NCBI GenBank assembly: GCA_903891475.1
Contig: CAITEP010000011.1
Location: 1 to 64,000, forward strand
Length of the DNA stretch: 64,000 nucleotides
DNA from: an uncultured Mucilaginibacter sp.
GTDB taxonomy: Bacteria > Bacteroidota > Bacteroidia > Sphingobacteriales > Sphingobacteriaceae
Direction: 5' to 3'
The notes under the pieces were generated by a model that saw only the letters and a list, made by a program, of their open reading frames with translations, made no database searches and had not been told where the DNA came from. Positions 10,112-22,400 of the stretch are shown here, one piece after another. The position numbers and the translations under genes are program-made. Position 1 is the stretch's first letter; every line of letters starts with the position of its first letter.

Positions 10112-11040
10112 TAATTTGAACATTCTGAATGACTAATTAAACTAAATATAGTAGTAGGATATAAATTATAATTTATAATATGATTAGGGTCGTTTTGGTA
10201 AAATTCATTCATGTAAATAAAATAAAAACTATATTGTGTTTGATTGAATGAGTTTGGTACAGAAGTATAATTTGTGAGACTCCCTATCCACTTTTTGTAA
10301 TTGTCCATGTTTGTAGCTGTATTTCCCAAAGTTGTACCCCCATAAATGCTCGAAATCATATCATTCAATACTTTAAATTCATATTCTATATTAGCATTTC
10401 CTGATTTACCTGCGTATTGTGCAGTTCCACCTGGGTAAGTAAAATTTTGATAGGCATGATATAACTCTTCCATTAAACTATTACTTGTCAATTGGCTTGG
10501 GTCTCTCAAAGTTATCGTATTATCAGTAGCATTATAAAACGCTTGCGAATTAATACTATTGTTAATGCTAAAGTCAAATTGATGCCCATTATTAATTAAT
10601 GAATTAATAAGCGCCATGCCTATACAATTACTTGTAATTTGGTTTAAAAGCTTTTGCAAAGCCGCAATTTGTGCCGGGGTTAAAGTGGTATTATCAAATA
10701 GTAAATACTCTATTTCGGTCAATTTTCCATCAATCGAAAAACATAAATTTAAACGTATTCCATTTTCTTTAGTTAATTCTTTCAAACGGTTTATTGCAAA
10801 AGTTTGATTAAAAGAATTTAAAATAGCGCATTTTTCTATAATGGCAGACCTAGTTAATATTTCAACATTCACTTTTGGTTCATTTCCAAAATGCTTATTG
10901 TTTTTGTTATAAACAAACTGATTATCTACTTAGTAAGTTATATTATTCGGCTTTACTAGGGAATTTCCTTTTAAAACTTGAGCATATGCTGCTGAAGAGA
11001 TAATAAAATCAATAAATAGAGTTAACAATAGTTTTTTATT
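10111..11040 (-). pseudogene. Broken hybrid gene: paralogue N-terminus fused to zincin-like C-terminal domain
   Basis: An open frame of 253 residues (10111-10872) continues upstream as a recognisable signal peptide (KKLLLTLFIDFIISSAAYAQ) and the family start KPNNITY. It is interrupted by a TAA (10929-10931) at the codon where paralogues have K or another sense codon. No ATG precedes the signal peptide. The first part matches the small paralogues. From TLTPAQIAALQ onward it instead matches the C-terminal domain of the 546-residue lipoprotein at 11732-13372, including EELYHAYQ. Either the gene is dead or only an internal fragment is made. Confidence 0.7.
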
Positions 11041-11207
11041 AAAAAACTATTGTTTAAATAATAAATTATAAAGAATAAAATTTTAAATAATTATTAACTA
11101 AACAAATTCCGTATAATTTTCAATTACTGTCGAAAGCAACTCTTAAATATAATTTAGTTATTGTGAAAAAGCAGATTGTTTTTTTATTAACAATATGAAA
11201 TATGAAT

Positions 11208-11729
11208 CTACCTTAAAGTACCGTTTAATACTTTACCAAAGTTTACACCTTGTACAATATGGAAAAATGGCACTCCTTTTGTAAGATCTTCCTTATATTT
11301 AAATTTCACATTCATTTTAATGTTATTTTCTAACTCTTCAAGCTCAATAGGGGTTATTTTAGTTCCTTGATGCACTACGAAACTTATTTCTAATACCTGT
11401 CCTTGTGAGTTAACATAGAAGTTTAAACCTAAACCTTCTGTTAAAAGTTCCTTTAGTCGTAATTGGCTAAAAGTTTGATTAAAGGAATTTAAAAGGCTAT
11501 TCTCATCAACTTTTTCACCTGAAATTCCATTGTTGTCTATATTGATTTTAGGATCGTTGTTAAAATACAAGCTGTTTTCATGTGCTATTGTTAAACGATT
11601 CATAGAAACATTACCTGTAATAAAGGTAGTTCTTTTACCTACAATTTTAGCATTTGCCCTGATAGTTTGAGCCGATGTCATTTTATCAGATGATAAAATA
11701 AGACAAATTACTATAAATACATTTTTCAT
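11208..11729 (-). CDS. Secreted small paralogue 5 of tandem family
   Basis: 173 residues with a signal peptide (MKNVFIVICLILSSDKMTSAQ). It keeps the family landmarks FNQTFSQLRLKELLTEG, NSQGQVLEISFVV, KITPIELEELENNIKMNVKF and a final GVNFGKVLNGTLR, but is the most divergent copy. It starts 2 nt after the stop of the lipoprotein gene and so is co-translated with it. This suggests a functional pairing of the small secreted protein and the larger lipoprotein. Confidence 0.78.
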   Translation of the reverse strand: MKNVFIVICLILSSDKMTSAQTIRANAKIVGKRTTFITGNVSMNRLTIAHENSLYFNNDPKINIDNNGISGEKVDENSLLNSFNQTFSQLRLKELLTEGLGLNFYVNSQGQVLEISFVVHQGTKITPIELEELENNIKMNVKFKYKEDLTKGVPFFHIVQGVNFGKVLNGTLR

Positions 11730-11731
11730 GA

Positions 11732-13372
11732 TTAATTACAGTTTGAATTGTTGATTAAATTAATTAAAGCTGTTGGATTTAAAGCATTATTTATTATAGT
11801 ATTATTATATCCTAAGTCTTGAGTGTTAAATTCGCTCATGAATTGAAAATACTTTGATAAATCACTTGTGCTTAAGGATGTAGGAAATGATTTTCCATCA
11901 TTGGTAAGAGTTAAAAGCCAGTCAAGATATTTTGAATCTTGTAGTGTTAGAGCTCCTCCATAAATTGTGGATTTTAAATCCTTTAGGAATTTTGCTTCAA
12001 ATTCAATATTTGCACTTCCTGATTTACCAAGGAATTGTGCAGTTCCACCTTTATAATAAAAATTTTGATAAGCGTGAAACAACTCTTCTTGAAACGAATT
12101 GACATCGATTGAGCTTGGATTCCTCATCTGTATACTATTACTTAATGGATTATACGATGCTTGAGGTGTAATAGTATTATCAACTGTGAAAGTAAATTGC
12201 TGTCCTCCAGAAATTAATCCATTTATTAACCCTAGTCCAACGCAATTACTTGTTATTTGGTTTAAAAGGTTCTGCAAAGCCGCAATTTGTGCAGGGGTTA
12301 AAGTGGTTGGTGTTTTTATCAATTTATTTACCACAACAGTGTCAGTCTTTTTAGGAGCTGGTGCAGGAGGAGAGGTAGCCGCAGGTGGGCAGGGTGTAGC
12401 AGGTGCCGGAAAACCTACATTTTGTTGCACTACACGTAATTTGGCATAATCACCCTTAGCTGTATATAATGCCGCAGATGATGCGGAACCACCGGGAACA
12501 CAAGGCGAGGGTTTAGAAGGACTATTACTATTGCCTGCTCCGCTACCAGCTGTTGGGATTGAAGTGCTACCGTTTATTATTACATCACAAACCGTGTATA
12601 AGTCTTGCTGGCTACCAGCCACCTCGCCACCATCAGGGTCTACAGTATAAAAATAAACAGTATAACATTCTTCGGTAACATAATTATGAGCGGTATTGTT
12701 ATTATTAGCAACCAGACTATTGCTTTTCGCATTGTTACCAATATAAGGTGAACCAGAAACCAGTTGCCCTTTTACATACCTCCACGAGCTTACCAATTTA
12801 CCATTTGGTGTTGAGTAAATAACTCTACCCGAAAAATTGGTATCCCTCTTATTGTACTTGTTTTGGGTAAGTATATTTGGGTTGTTTTTTGTATAAGTAG
12901 AGTCCGCAATCAAGGTCATTACATAAGCATGATAACCTGCACTATCTTTCAAAATAATAAAAGAATTGATTGTGTTTTTTGCTTGTGCTGCTGTAAGGGC
13001 TGTGTTTAAAGATAAGGCGACATTTTTAGATGCCGCATAAGCAGGTAATTCAACCACATTGGCGTTAAAACGAGAATAAGTAGTGCCCTTACTCCAGTAT
13101 GGACTTATATATTGGCTTAAATCAATCGAAGGTGTGGTATTAACCAGCTTGCTGCCCTGCATGTTTAATTTACTACCGTTATTGTTACCCGGAGTAGTGA
13201 AAGAACCTTCATACCAACTTTTTGCCTGTAGCACTTCGGGGTCTGTAATGTTCTCACTTGGATTGCTATCTTTTTTACAGCTATGAATAATAATAGCAGT
13301 TGCAAGTGCAAAGCAAAAAAGTAATCCCCATTTGGCAACTGGTCTCTTAAAAATGGTTTTTATTTTAGGCAT
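11732..13372 (-). CDS. Lipoprotein with C-terminal degenerate zincin-like domain
   Basis: 546 residues. The N-terminus has a basic stretch, a hydrophobic segment and a Cys at residue 32 (IIHSCKKD), a plausible lipobox. The middle is low-complexity (Pro/Ala/Ser-rich near residues 290-340). The C-terminal 190 residues start at TLTPAQIAALQNLLNQ and contain EELFHAYQNFYYKGG followed by NIEFEAKFL. This looks like the HExxH helix of a zinc peptidase in which the first His is Glu; the hybrid gene at 10111-11040 has the same change (EELYHAYQ). It is the first gene of the paralogue array. Peptidase activity is doubtful. Confidence 0.72.
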   Translation of the reverse strand: MPKIKTIFKRPVAKWGLLFCFALATAIIIHSCKKDSNPSENITDPEVLQAKSWYEGSFTTPGNNNGSKLNMQGSKLVNTTPSIDLSQYISPYWSKGTTYSRFNANVVELPAYAASKNVALSLNTALTAAQAKNTINSFIILKDSAGYHAYVMTLIADSTYTKNNPNILTQNKYNKRDTNFSGRVIYSTPNGKLVSSWRYVKGQLVSGSPYIGNNAKSNSLVANNNNTAHNYVTEECYTVYFYTVDPDGGEVAGSQQDLYTVCDVIINGSTSIPTAGSGAGNSNSPSKPSPCVPGGSASSAALYTAKGDYAKLRVVQQNVGFPAPATPCPPAATSPPAPAPKKTDTVVVNKLIKTPTTLTPAQIAALQNLLNQITSNCVGLGLINGLISGGQQFTFTVDNTITPQASYNPLSNSIQMRNPSSIDVNSFQEELFHAYQNFYYKGGTAQFLGKSGSANIEFEAKFLKDLKSTIYGGALTLQDSKYLDWLLTLTNDGKSFPTSLSTSDLSKYFQFMSEFNTQDLGYNNTIINNALNPTALINLINNSNCN

Positions 13373-13580
13373 CTTCAGTTCAATTTGTGCGTATTAGTAA
13401 AACTATAAACAAATTTAATGAAATAAAAATGGTAAATAAAAATTCTAAAGAAACAAAATTCAATATTATAGTTAAATTATTCGTTTAACTTTGTTAAATA
13501 TAAACCTGCACATATTTTAAACATTGATTTTCAATATTTTAAATTTTTATTCAAAAAATTAAAAATCTTATGTGCTTTTC

Positions 13581-14897
13581 TTATAGTCGCCCATCCACCA
13601 AATCACGCTTCAAAACCGCTTTGGTATCAAAAATAACATGTTTTTCGGTGGATAATTCTTTCATATTCAATTGCAAAAACTCATTGTGTGCAACAGCTAG
13701 TATAATGCATTGGTATGGTGCTGATTTTTTTGTTTTAACTTCCGCTATGTTGGTCAATAAATCAATCCCAAAAAGTGATTTTACTTCTTGTTTATTGGCA
13801 TGCGGATCAAATATGGCTACTGTTAAACCAAAGTCGAGAAGCTCATGGTAAATGTCAATCACCTGCGAATTGCGGGTATCGGGGCAGTTTTCTTTAAAGG
13901 TGATGCCTAAAATCAGGGCATTGGAACCTTCTACCTGTATGCCTTTTTTTATCATCATTTTTATCACCTTATTGGCCACAAAAATGCCCATATTACTATT
14001 CACTCGCCTACCGGATAGGATTACTTCGGGATGATAGCCCAATGATTCGGCCTTGTGCGCTAAATAATAAGGGTCGACCCCTATGCAATGACCGCCAACC
14101 AGGCCTGGTTTATATTTTAAAAAGTTCCATTTTGTTCCGGCAGCCTCCAATACATCATTGGTATCAATCCCAATCAAATCAAAAATCAAAGCCAGCTCGT
14201 TCACAAAGGAGATATTGATGTCGCGCTGCGCGTTTTCAATAGCCTTTGAGGCCTCGGCAACCTTTATACTAGGTGCTTGATAGGTACCGGCTTCAATAAT
14301 GGAGTTATACAGCTCATTTACAAAATCGGCAATTTGAGGAGTTGAGCCCGAGGTAACCTTGATGATTTTAGTAAGTGTTTTTACCTTATCACCGGGGTTG
14401 ATTCTTTCGGGCGAGTATCCGCAGAAAAAGTCGGTATTGAATTGCAGGCCTGAATATTTTTCGAGCACCGGCACACAATCTTCCTCGGTGCAACCTGGGT
14501 AAACGGTTGATTCATAAATTACCAAATCGTTCTTTTTTAGAATTTTACCAATAAGTTCGGAAGCATACAACAATTGCCGCAAATCGGGCGATTTGAATTG
14601 ATCAACCGGGGTTGGTACCGTAATGATGTAAATGTTGCAGTTAGCTATTCCTTCAATTTGGTTGGTAAAGCTTAATCCTTTTCCTGCTGAATTCGCGTTA
14701 GTAGTTGCTGATAAATCATCCAAATTAGCTTCCTTGGTAATATCTTCGCCTCGTTTCAAAGCCTCGATTCGCAAAGGGTTGATATCAAAACCTATAACCG
14801 GATATTTTTTCGCGAATTCAATGGCCAGCGGCAAGCCAACGTAGCCCAAGCCAACAACAGCAATTTTAGCATCCTTTAAGTTAAATGGTTCCATCAT
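13581..14897 (-). CDS. Nucleotide-sugar dehydrogenase (TviB/WbpA-like UDP-HexNAc 6-dehydrogenase)
   Basis: Oxidises the C6 hydroxyl of a UDP-N-acetylhexosamine to the uronic acid with two NAD+. The N-terminal Rossmann motif VVGLGYVGLPLA is at residues 14-25, and the catalytic Cys lies in GGHCIGVDPYYL. The C-terminal UDP-binding domain has GITFKENCPDTRNS. At 438 residues it is full length. TviB (Vi antigen) and UDP-GalNAc/GlcNAc dehydrogenases are the closest relatives I recognise; the exact sugar cannot be decided. It starts with tandem ATGs. It probably feeds surface polysaccharide synthesis, with fcl/gmd/rfb genes nearby. Confidence 0.9.
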   Translation of the reverse strand: MMEPFNLKDAKIAVVGLGYVGLPLAIEFAKKYPVIGFDINPLRIEALKRGEDITKEANLDDLSATTNANSAGKGLSFTNQIEGIANCNIYIITVPTPVDQFKSPDLRQLLYASELIGKILKKNDLVIYESTVYPGCTEEDCVPVLEKYSGLQFNTDFFCGYSPERINPGDKVKTLTKIIKVTSGSTPQIADFVNELYNSIIEAGTYQAPSIKVAEASKAIENAQRDINISFVNELALIFDLIGIDTNDVLEAAGTKWNFLKYKPGLVGGHCIGVDPYYLAHKAESLGYHPEVILSGRRVNSNMGIFVANKVIKMMIKKGIQVEGSNALILGITFKENCPDTRNSQVIDIYHELLDFGLTVAIFDPHANKQEVKSLFGIDLLTNIAEVKTKKSAPYQCIILAVAHNEFLQLNMKELSTEKHVIFDTKAVLKRDLVDGRL

Positions 14898-14961
14898 TTT
14901 TGGGATTACAGTTTTTAGAGCTTTGCCAACAATTCAAAACCAAAAAAAATCGCACTAAAAT

Positions 14962-14994
14962 AACAAAGCCTTTCATTTTCAGAAAGGCTTTGTT
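14962..14994 (-). terminator. Terminator downstream of rpoC
   Basis: A perfect 13-bp inverted repeat (arms AACAAAGCCTTTC and GAAAGGCTTTGTT) with a 7-nt loop, about 20 nt after the rpoC stop. It ends the large ribosomal/RNA polymerase operon and separates it from the dehydrogenase gene. Confidence 0.8.
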
Positions 14995-15014
14995 TGTATC
15001 AATATGGATATCAA

Positions 15015-18000
15015 TTAAGCATCTATTTCTTCTGCTTTTGATGCCATCAGGCGATCGAATTCTTCTTGTGAGCCTACACGGATATTTTCATATTCGCGTA
15101 ATCCTGTACCCGAAGGTATCAAGTGACCAACAATCACGTTTTCTTTCAAACCTAACATGAAATCTTTTTTACCTGCAATGGCTGCTTCATTCAGTACTTT
15201 GGTTGTTTCCTGGAAGGAGGCCGCTGAGATAAATGATTTTGTACCTAATGATGCCCTGGTAATACCTTGCAACATCGGACTAGAAGTAGCGGGAATCGCG
15301 TCCCTTACTTCCACCAATTTCAAATCTTTACGTTTTAAAATCGAGTTTTCGTCGCGTAGTTTTCTCAATGATACGATTTGACCAGATTTTAGTGTAGTTG
15401 AATCTCCCGGATCCACTACTACCTTCTTATCAAATATCTCATCGTTTTCTACCATGAAGTCCCAACTGTCAATCGCTTCCCTTTCAAGGAACCTGGTATC
15501 GCCGGCATCCTCAATCGCAACTTTTTGCATCATTTGGTGTACAATTACCTCAAAGTGCTTGTCGTTAATTTTCACACCTTGTAAACGGTAAACTTCTTGT
15601 ATACCATTCACCAAGTACTCTTGTACCGCCGCAGGGCCTTTAATAGCAAGGATATCAGCCGGAGAAATGGAACCATCAGACAATGGCATACCTGCCTTCA
15701 CAAAGTCGTTATCTTGTACCAAGATGTGTTTTGACAATGGCACCAAGTATTTCTTAACCTGACCATCTTTTGATTCGATGGTGATTTCGCGGTTACCACG
15801 CTTGATACCACCTAAAGTTACCACACCGTCAATCTCGGTTACTACCGCCGGGTTTGATGGGTTACGCGCTTCGAACAATTCGGTTACACGTGGTAAACCA
15901 CCTGTAATATCCCTTGTTTTACCTGTTGAACGTGGTATTTTAGCTATCACCTGTCCGGTTTGTAGTTTTTCGCCTTCGTCAACCGCGATGTGCGCGCCTA
16001 CCGGAATGTTATAACCTTTTATGATATTACCTTTTGAATCGGCTACTTGAATAACCGGGTTTTTGGTTTTATCTCTGGTATCAATAATTACTTTTTCACG
16101 GTGACCAGTTTGCTCGTCAGACTCTTCACGGAAAGTAATACCTTCCAATACAGCCTCGAACTTGGCAACCCCTGCAAATTCAGAAATAATTACCGCGTTG
16201 TATGGATCCCATGAACAAATACGGTCGCCTTTGGCAATTTTACTTCCGTCCTTCACATATAAATAAGCACCGTAAGGAATATTGTTGGTTACAATAATTT
16301 TATTGGTATTTGGCTCCACGATGCGGAATTCGCCTGAACGACCCAACACCACTTCTACCATGCCTTCTTCTGTTTTGTACTCAACCGTACGAACGTTTTC
16401 GAACTCAATTTTACCTTCAAACCTGGCATTGATTTGCGATTCCGCTGCAATGTTAGATGCGGTACCACCCACGTGGAAGGTACGTAAGGTTAACTGTGTT
16501 CCCGGCTCACCGATTGATTGTGCTGCGATTACACCAACAGCCTCGCCTTTTTGCACGCGTTTACCGCTTGCAAGGTTACGGCCGTAGCATAAGGCGCAAA
16601 CACCTCTCTTACTTTCGCAAGTTAATACCGAACGTATTTCAATACCTTCTAAAGGTGAGTTTTCAATAGTTTTGGCAATTTCCTCAGTAATATCCTGACC
16701 AGCTGAAACCAATAATTGGTTGGTAATTGGGTCGTGTACATCATGTAATGAGGTACGACCTAATATCCTGTCATATAATGGTTCAACAATATCCTCGTTG
16801 TCTTTTAAGGCAGTTGTATAGATACCTCTTAAGGTACCGCAATCAACCATGCCAACAATCATATCCTGTGCCACATCATGTAAACGACGGGTTAGGTAAC
16901 CAGCATCCGCGGTTTTCAAAGCCGTATCCGCCAAACCTTTACGAGCACCGTGGGTTGATATGAAGTACTCCAATACCGACAAACCTTCTTTAAAGTTTGA
17001 AAGGATCGGGTTTTCAATAATCTCACCACCTGAACCTGATTTTTGCGGCTTAGCCATCAAACCACGCATACCTGCAAGCTGACGGATTTGCTCTTTCGAA
17101 CCACGCGCGCCTGAGTCGAGCATCATGTATACCGAGTTGAAACCTTGGTTATCGGTAGATAGGATTTCCATCACATTCGCGGTTAAGCGGTTGTTGATAC
17201 GAGTCCAGATATCGATAATTTGGTTATAACGCTCATTATTGGTAATAAAGCCCATGTTATAGTTGGCCATTACATCCTCAACTTGTTTCGAAGCTGTTTC
17301 AATAAGGGTTACTTTTTCGGCAGGGATGTTGATATCTTTTAGGTTGAACGACAAACCACCTTGGAATGCCATTTTGAAACCTAATTCTTTAATATCATCC
17401 AAAAACTGCGCCGCACGTGCCATACCGGTAATTTTCACTACCTGACCAATGATATCGCGCAATGATTTTTTGGTTAATAATTCGTTGATATAACCTACTT
17501 CAACCGGAACGTGTTGGTTAAACAATACACGACCAACGGTAGTATCAATTATTTGCGAGCGAATTACACCGTCTCTGTCTTTTATCGAGGCTTTTACTTT
17601 AATAAAGGCATGCAAATCAATTTTTTTCTCGTTGTAAGCTATAATAACTTCTTCGGATGAATAGAAAGTCAAGCCTTCGCCTTTTACAACACGTTCAGCA
17701 TCTGTTTTACGGCCTTTGGTTATGTAGTACAAACCAAGCACCATGTCCTGAGAGGGAACGGTAATAGGTGTTCCGTTGGCAGGGTTTAAGATGTTGTGCG
17801 ATGCAAGCATCAAAATTTGGGCTTCCAAAATTGCCGCGTTACCTAGTGGTACGTGAACAGCCATCTGGTCACCGTCAAAATCCGCGTTGAAGGCGGTACA
17901 AGTTAAAGGGTGTAACTGAATAGCCTTACCTTCCACCAATTTTGGTTGGAAAGCCTGGATACCTAAACGGTGCAATGTTGGCGCACGGTTTAGCAATACA

Positions 18001-19301
18001 GGGTGACCTTTCAATACGTTTTCCAAAATATCCCATACCAATGGGTCTTTACGGTCAACTATCTTTTTGGCCGATTTTACAGTTTTAACCACACCACGCT
18101 CAATCATTTTGCGGATGATAAATGGTTTAAACAATTCGGCAGCCATGTCTTTTGGTAAACCGCATTCGTGTAGTTTTAGGTTAGGACCTACAACAATTAC
18201 CGAACGGGCCGAATAATCAACACGTTTACCCAATAAGTTTTGACGGAAACGACCTTGCTTACCTTTCAAAATATCTGAAAGTGATTTCAAGGCACGGTTG
18301 CCTTCAGTTTTTACCGCGTTTACCTTACGTGAGTTATCGAATAGGGAGTCGACAGCTTCCTGCAACATCCTTTTTTCGTTACGTAAAATAACTTCTGGGG
18401 CTTTTATTTCAATCAACCTTTTTAAACGGTTGTTACGGATAATTACCCTACGGTATAAGTCGTTCAAATCGGAAGTAGCGAAACGGCCACCTTCCAACGG
18501 AACTAATGGACGCAGTTCAGGAGGTATAACCGGAACAATTTTAACAATCATCCACTCAGGGTTATTTTCAATCCTTGATTTAGCATCGCGGAAAGCTTCT
18601 ACAACTTGCAAACGCTTTAAAGCTTCGTTTTTACGTTGTTGTGAAGTTTCATTAGCCGCTTGGTGACGAAGGCTGAATGATAACTCATCCAAGTCAAGGC
18701 GTTTTAACAATTCTTCTAATGCTTCGGCACCCATTTTGGCTACAAACTTCTGCGGGTCCTTATCATCAAGGTATTGGTTTTCTTTCGGAAGGGTATCTAA
18801 TACATCCAGGTATTCTTCTTCTGTCAAGAAATCCATTTTATTAATACCGTCGGCTTCTTTAATACCTGCTTGTATTACTACATAGCGTTCGTAGTAAATA
18901 ATCAAGTCTAACCTTTTGGTAGGTAGACCCAATAAATAGCCAATTTTATTTGGTAACGAACGGAAATACCAGATATGCGCCACAGGAACCACCAAATTGA
19001 TGTGCCCCATACGCTCACGACGTACTTTTTTCTCGGTTACTTCCACACCGCAACGGTCGCAAACAATACCCTTATAACGGATACGCTTGTATTTACCGCA
19101 ATGGCATTCATAATCTTTTACCGGACCAAAAATACGCTCGCAGAACAAACCATCACGTTCCGGCTTATAAGTACGGTAGTTAATGGTTTCAGGTTTTAAA
19201 ACTTCGCCACTTGAACGCTCCAGGATAGATTCGGGTGAAGCTAAACTGATGGTAATGGTGGTGAAATTACTTTTTATTTTATTATCCTTTTTGTAAGACA
19301 T
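15015..19301 (-). CDS. rpoC: RNA polymerase beta' subunit
   Basis: 1428-residue catalytic subunit of RNA polymerase. It has the N-terminal zinc site CHCG...CDRCGVEV, the active-site [12 protein letters not shown] loop that binds the catalytic Mg2+, and the second zinc cluster ([14 protein letters not shown]). The length fits the Bacteroidota form. It is downstream of rpoB across a 105-nt spacer that folds into an imperfect AT-rich hairpin. Confidence 0.99.
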   Translation of the reverse strand: MSYKKDNKIKSNFTTITISLASPESILERSSGEVLKPETINYRTYKPERDGLFCERIFGPVKDYECHCGKYKRIRYKGIVCDRCGVEVTEKKVRRERMGHINLVVPVAHIWYFRSLPNKIGYLLGLPTKRLDLIIYYERYVVIQAGIKEADGINKMDFLTEEEYLDVLDTLPKENQYLDDKDPQKFVAKMGAEALEELLKRLDLDELSFSLRHQAANETSQQRKNEALKRLQVVEAFRDAKSRIENNPEWMIVKIVPVIPPELRPLVPLEGGRFATSDLNDLYRRVIIRNNRLKRLIEIKAPEVILRNEKRMLQEAVDSLFDNSRKVNAVKTEGNRALKSLSDILKGKQGRFRQNLLGKRVDYSARSVIVVGPNLKLHECGLPKDMAAELFKPFIIRKMIERGVVKTVKSAKKIVDRKDPLVWDILENVLKGHPVLLNRAPTLHRLGIQAFQPKLVEGKAIQLHPLTCTAFNADFDGDQMAVHVPLGNAAILEAQILMLASHNILNPANGTPITVPSQDMVLGLYYITKGRKTDAERVVKGEGLTFYSSEEVIIAYNEKKIDLHAFIKVKASIKDRDGVIRSQIIDTTVGRVLFNQHVPVEVGYINELLTKKSLRDIIGQVVKITGMARAAQFLDDIKELGFKMAFQGGLSFNLKDINIPAEKVTLIETASKQVEDVMANYNMGFITNNERYNQIIDIWTRINNRLTANVMEILSTDNQGFNSVYMMLDSGARGSKEQIRQLAGMRGLMAKPQKSGSGGEIIENPILSNFKEGLSVLEYFISTHGARKGLADTALKTADAGYLTRRLHDVAQDMIVGMVDCGTLRGIYTTALKDNEDIVEPLYDRILGRTSLHDVHDPITNQLLVSAGQDITEEIAKTIENSPLEGIEIRSVLTCESKRGVCALCYGRNLASGKRVQKGEAVGVIAAQSIGEPGTQLTLRTFHVGGTASNIAAESQINARFEGKIEFENVRTVEYKTEEGMVEVVLGRSGEFRIVEPNTNKIIVTNNIPYGAYLYVKDGSKIAKGDRICSWDPYNAVIISEFAGVAKFEAVLEGITFREESDEQTGHREKVIIDTRDKTKNPVIQVADSKGNIIKGYNIPVGAHIAVDEGEKLQTGQVIAKIPRSTGKTRDITGGLPRVTELFEARNPSNPAVVTEIDGVVTLGGIKRGNREITIESKDGQVKKYLVPLSKHILVQDNDFVKAGMPLSDGSISPADILAIKGPAAVQEYLVNGIQEVYRLQGVKINDKHFEVIVHQMMQKVAIEDAGDTRFLEREAIDSWDFMVENDEIFDKKVVVDPGDSTTLKSGQIVSLRKLRDENSILKRKDLKLVEVRDAIPATSSPMLQGITRASLGTKSFISAASFQETTKVLNEAAIAGKKDFMLGLKENVIVGHLIPSGTGLREYENIRVGSQEEFDRLMASKAEEIDA

Positions 19302-19319
19302 TTCTCCTTGATTTTTAAT

Positions 19320-19405
19320 TATTGAAGGACTGAATTATTGATTTATTGAATTAATTTATTGAGGGAAAGAAATATTCAATAAGTCAATCCCTCAATGATT
19401 CAATA
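19320..19405 (-). repeat. AT-rich inverted repeat between rpoB and rpoC
   Basis: The spacer has an imperfect inverted repeat built from TTATTGAAT-like words: TTATTGAATTAATTTATTGAGGG against CCCTCAATGATTCAATAA. It would form an mRNA hairpin between the two cistrons, with no T-tract, so it is more likely a stability or processing element than a terminator. Related words recur between the tRNA genes. Confidence 0.5.
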
Positions 19406-19406
19406 A

Positions 19407-22400
19407 TTATTCTAGCGTAATATCCAAACCTAAGCCTCTTAATTCATGAACCAATACGTTGAATGATTCTGGAACTGATGGGGTAGGTAGATTTTCACCT
19501 TTAACAATAGCCTCGTATGTTTTGGCACGACCAATCACATCGTCGGATTTTACAGTTAAAATTTCTTGCAGGATATTGGAAGCACCAAATGCCTCTAATG
19601 CCCAAACCTCCATCTCACCAAAACGCTGACCACCAAATTGTGCTTTACCACCCAATGGTTGTTGTGTAATTAATGAGTATGGCCCGATAGAACGCGCGTG
19701 CATCTTATCGTCAACCATGTGGCCTAATTTCAGCATGTAAATAATACCTACGGTTGTTTGCTGATCGAAACGATCGCCGGTTAAACCATTGTACAAATAG
19801 GTACGACCTGATTCTGGTAAATTGGCTTTCTTAATCCACTCTTCCACTTCTTCATGGCTCGCACCATCAAATATTGGAGTAGCAAATTTAATACCCAGCT
19901 CTTTACCTGCCCAACCTAAAATGGTTTCATATATCTGCCCAAGGTTCATACGCGAAGGTACGCCCAGCGGGTTCAATACAATATCAACTGGTGTTCCGTC
20001 TTCCAAGAAAGGCATGTCTTCGTCACGTACAATACGTGCAACAATACCTTTGTTTCCGTGACGGCCTGCCATTTTATCACCCACTTTAAGCTTACGCTTT
20101 TTAGCGATATAAACTTTAGCCATTTGTACGATACCTGAAGGTAGCTCATCACCCACGCTGATGGCAAATTTATCACGACGATATGCACCTAACTCCTCAT
20201 TCAATTTGATATTGAAGTTGTGGAGTAATAGCTTTATCTGCTCGTTTTTATCGTCATCTGTGGTCCATTTGGTTGGGTTAATGTTTTCAAAATTAAGGTC
20301 AACCAATATCTTTTGGGTAAATTTAACACCCTTGGGTACTAATAGCTCCTTATAAACATTGAACACACCTTGTGATGTTTTACCATTCACAATCTCGAAA
20401 AGTTTTTCAATTAAAGTATTTTTAAGTTCTTTAACCGCTTTATCGTGTTTGTGGTCCAGTTTTTCCAATTGTGCCTTTTCTTCCGCTTTCGAAGTTTTCT
20501 TAGCGCGAGAGAACAATTTGGTATCAATAACTACCCCGGCAATTGAAGGAGGCGTTTTTAAAGAAGCATCTTTTACGTCGCCGGCTTTGTCACCAAAAAT
20601 GGCACGTAATAGTTTTTCTTCCGGTGATGGGTCCGATTCACCTTTAGGGGTAATCTTACCAATCAAAATATCGCCTTCTTTTACTTCGGCACCTACACGG
20701 ATAATACCGTCTTCGTCCAAATCTTTGGTTGCTTCTTCTGATACGTTTGGAATATCTGGTGTCAATTCTTCTTCACCACGTTTGGTATCCCTTACTTCCA
20801 GTTCAAATTCTTCAACGTGTAAGGAGGTAAATATATCCTGAGAAACCACGCGTTCCGAAATTACAATCGCATCCTCAAAGTTATATCCTTGCCAAGGCAT
20901 GAACGCCACTTTCAGGTTACGACCTAAGGCCAGTTCACCATTTTGGGTGGCATAGCCTTCGCAAAGTACTTGTCCTTTTTCAACCCTTTCGCCTTTTTTA
21001 ACAATTGGCTTTAAGTTCATTGTGGTACTTTGGTTGGTTTTCTTGAATTTAGTTAAGCGGTAGCTCTTGGTATCACCTTCAAACGAAACCAAACGATCTA
21101 GTTCGTTACGGTCGTATTTAATACGAATTTCATTCGCGTCAACATATTCAACAACACCATCACCTTCCGCATTTATTAACGTACGTGAATCCTTCGCGAC
21201 ACGGCCTTCCAAACCTGTACCAACAATAGGAGCTTCCGGACGTAATAATGGAACCGCTTGGCGTTGCATGTTTGAACCCATCAAGGCACGGTTAGCATCA
21301 TCATGCTCCAAGAATGGAATTAATGAAGCGGCGATAGAGGTAATTTGGTTTGGAGCGATATCCATCAAATCAAGCCTTGCCGGCTCAATAATCGGGAAGT
21401 CGCCTTCAAAACGTGCTTTTACTTTAGGGGTAGCAAATACTCCCTTATCGTCATAATGCGCGTTTGCCTGACCAATGGTTTTACCATCTTCATCTTCTGC
21501 CGATAGGTAAATTACATCTTCGTTTACTTGTACTTTACCATCAACCACACGCTTGTACGGTGTTTCGATAAAGCCAAGGTTATTTATTTTAGCATGTACA
21601 CAAAGTGAAGATATCAAACCAATGTTTGGACCTTCCGGTGTTTCGATGGTACATAAACGACCATAGTGTGTATAGTGTACGTCACGAACCTCAAAACCTG
21701 CACGCTCACGAGACAGACCACCCGGGCCAAGCGCCGATAAACGGCGTTTGTGTGTAATTTCGGCCAATGGGTTGGTTTGGTCCATAAACTGTGATAACTG
21801 ATTGGTTCCGAAGAACGAGTTGATCACAGATGAAAGAGTCCGTGCGTTAATCAAGTCGGTTGGTGTGAACACCTCGTTATCACGAATGTTCATACGCTCA
21901 CGAATGGTACGCGCCATACGGGCTAAACCTACGCCAAACTGCGCATATAACTGCTCGCCTACTGTACGAACCCTACGGTTTGATAAGTGGTCAATATCAT
22001 CCACCTCGGCTTTTGAATTGATCAGTTTTATCAAGTATTTAACAATGGCAATGATGTCTTGCTTTGTTAAAACCTTGGTCTCGTCAGAAGTACTTAATTT
22101 CAATTTACGGTTGATCCGGTAGCGGCCCACATCGCCCAAATCATACCTTTTATCCGAGAAGAATAAACGGTCGATGATACCCCTTGCAGTTTCCTCATCA
22201 GGTGGTTCAGCGTTACGCAATTGGCGATAGATATGCTCAACCGCTTCTTTTTCTGAGTTTGATGTATCTTTTTGTAGGGTATTGTATATAATAGTGTAAT
22301 CACCACTGGTAGAGGCGTCTTCCTTATTCAGGATGATGGTTTTTACACCAGCATCAATAATCATATCAATATGATCATCTTCCAATACGGTTTCACGTTC

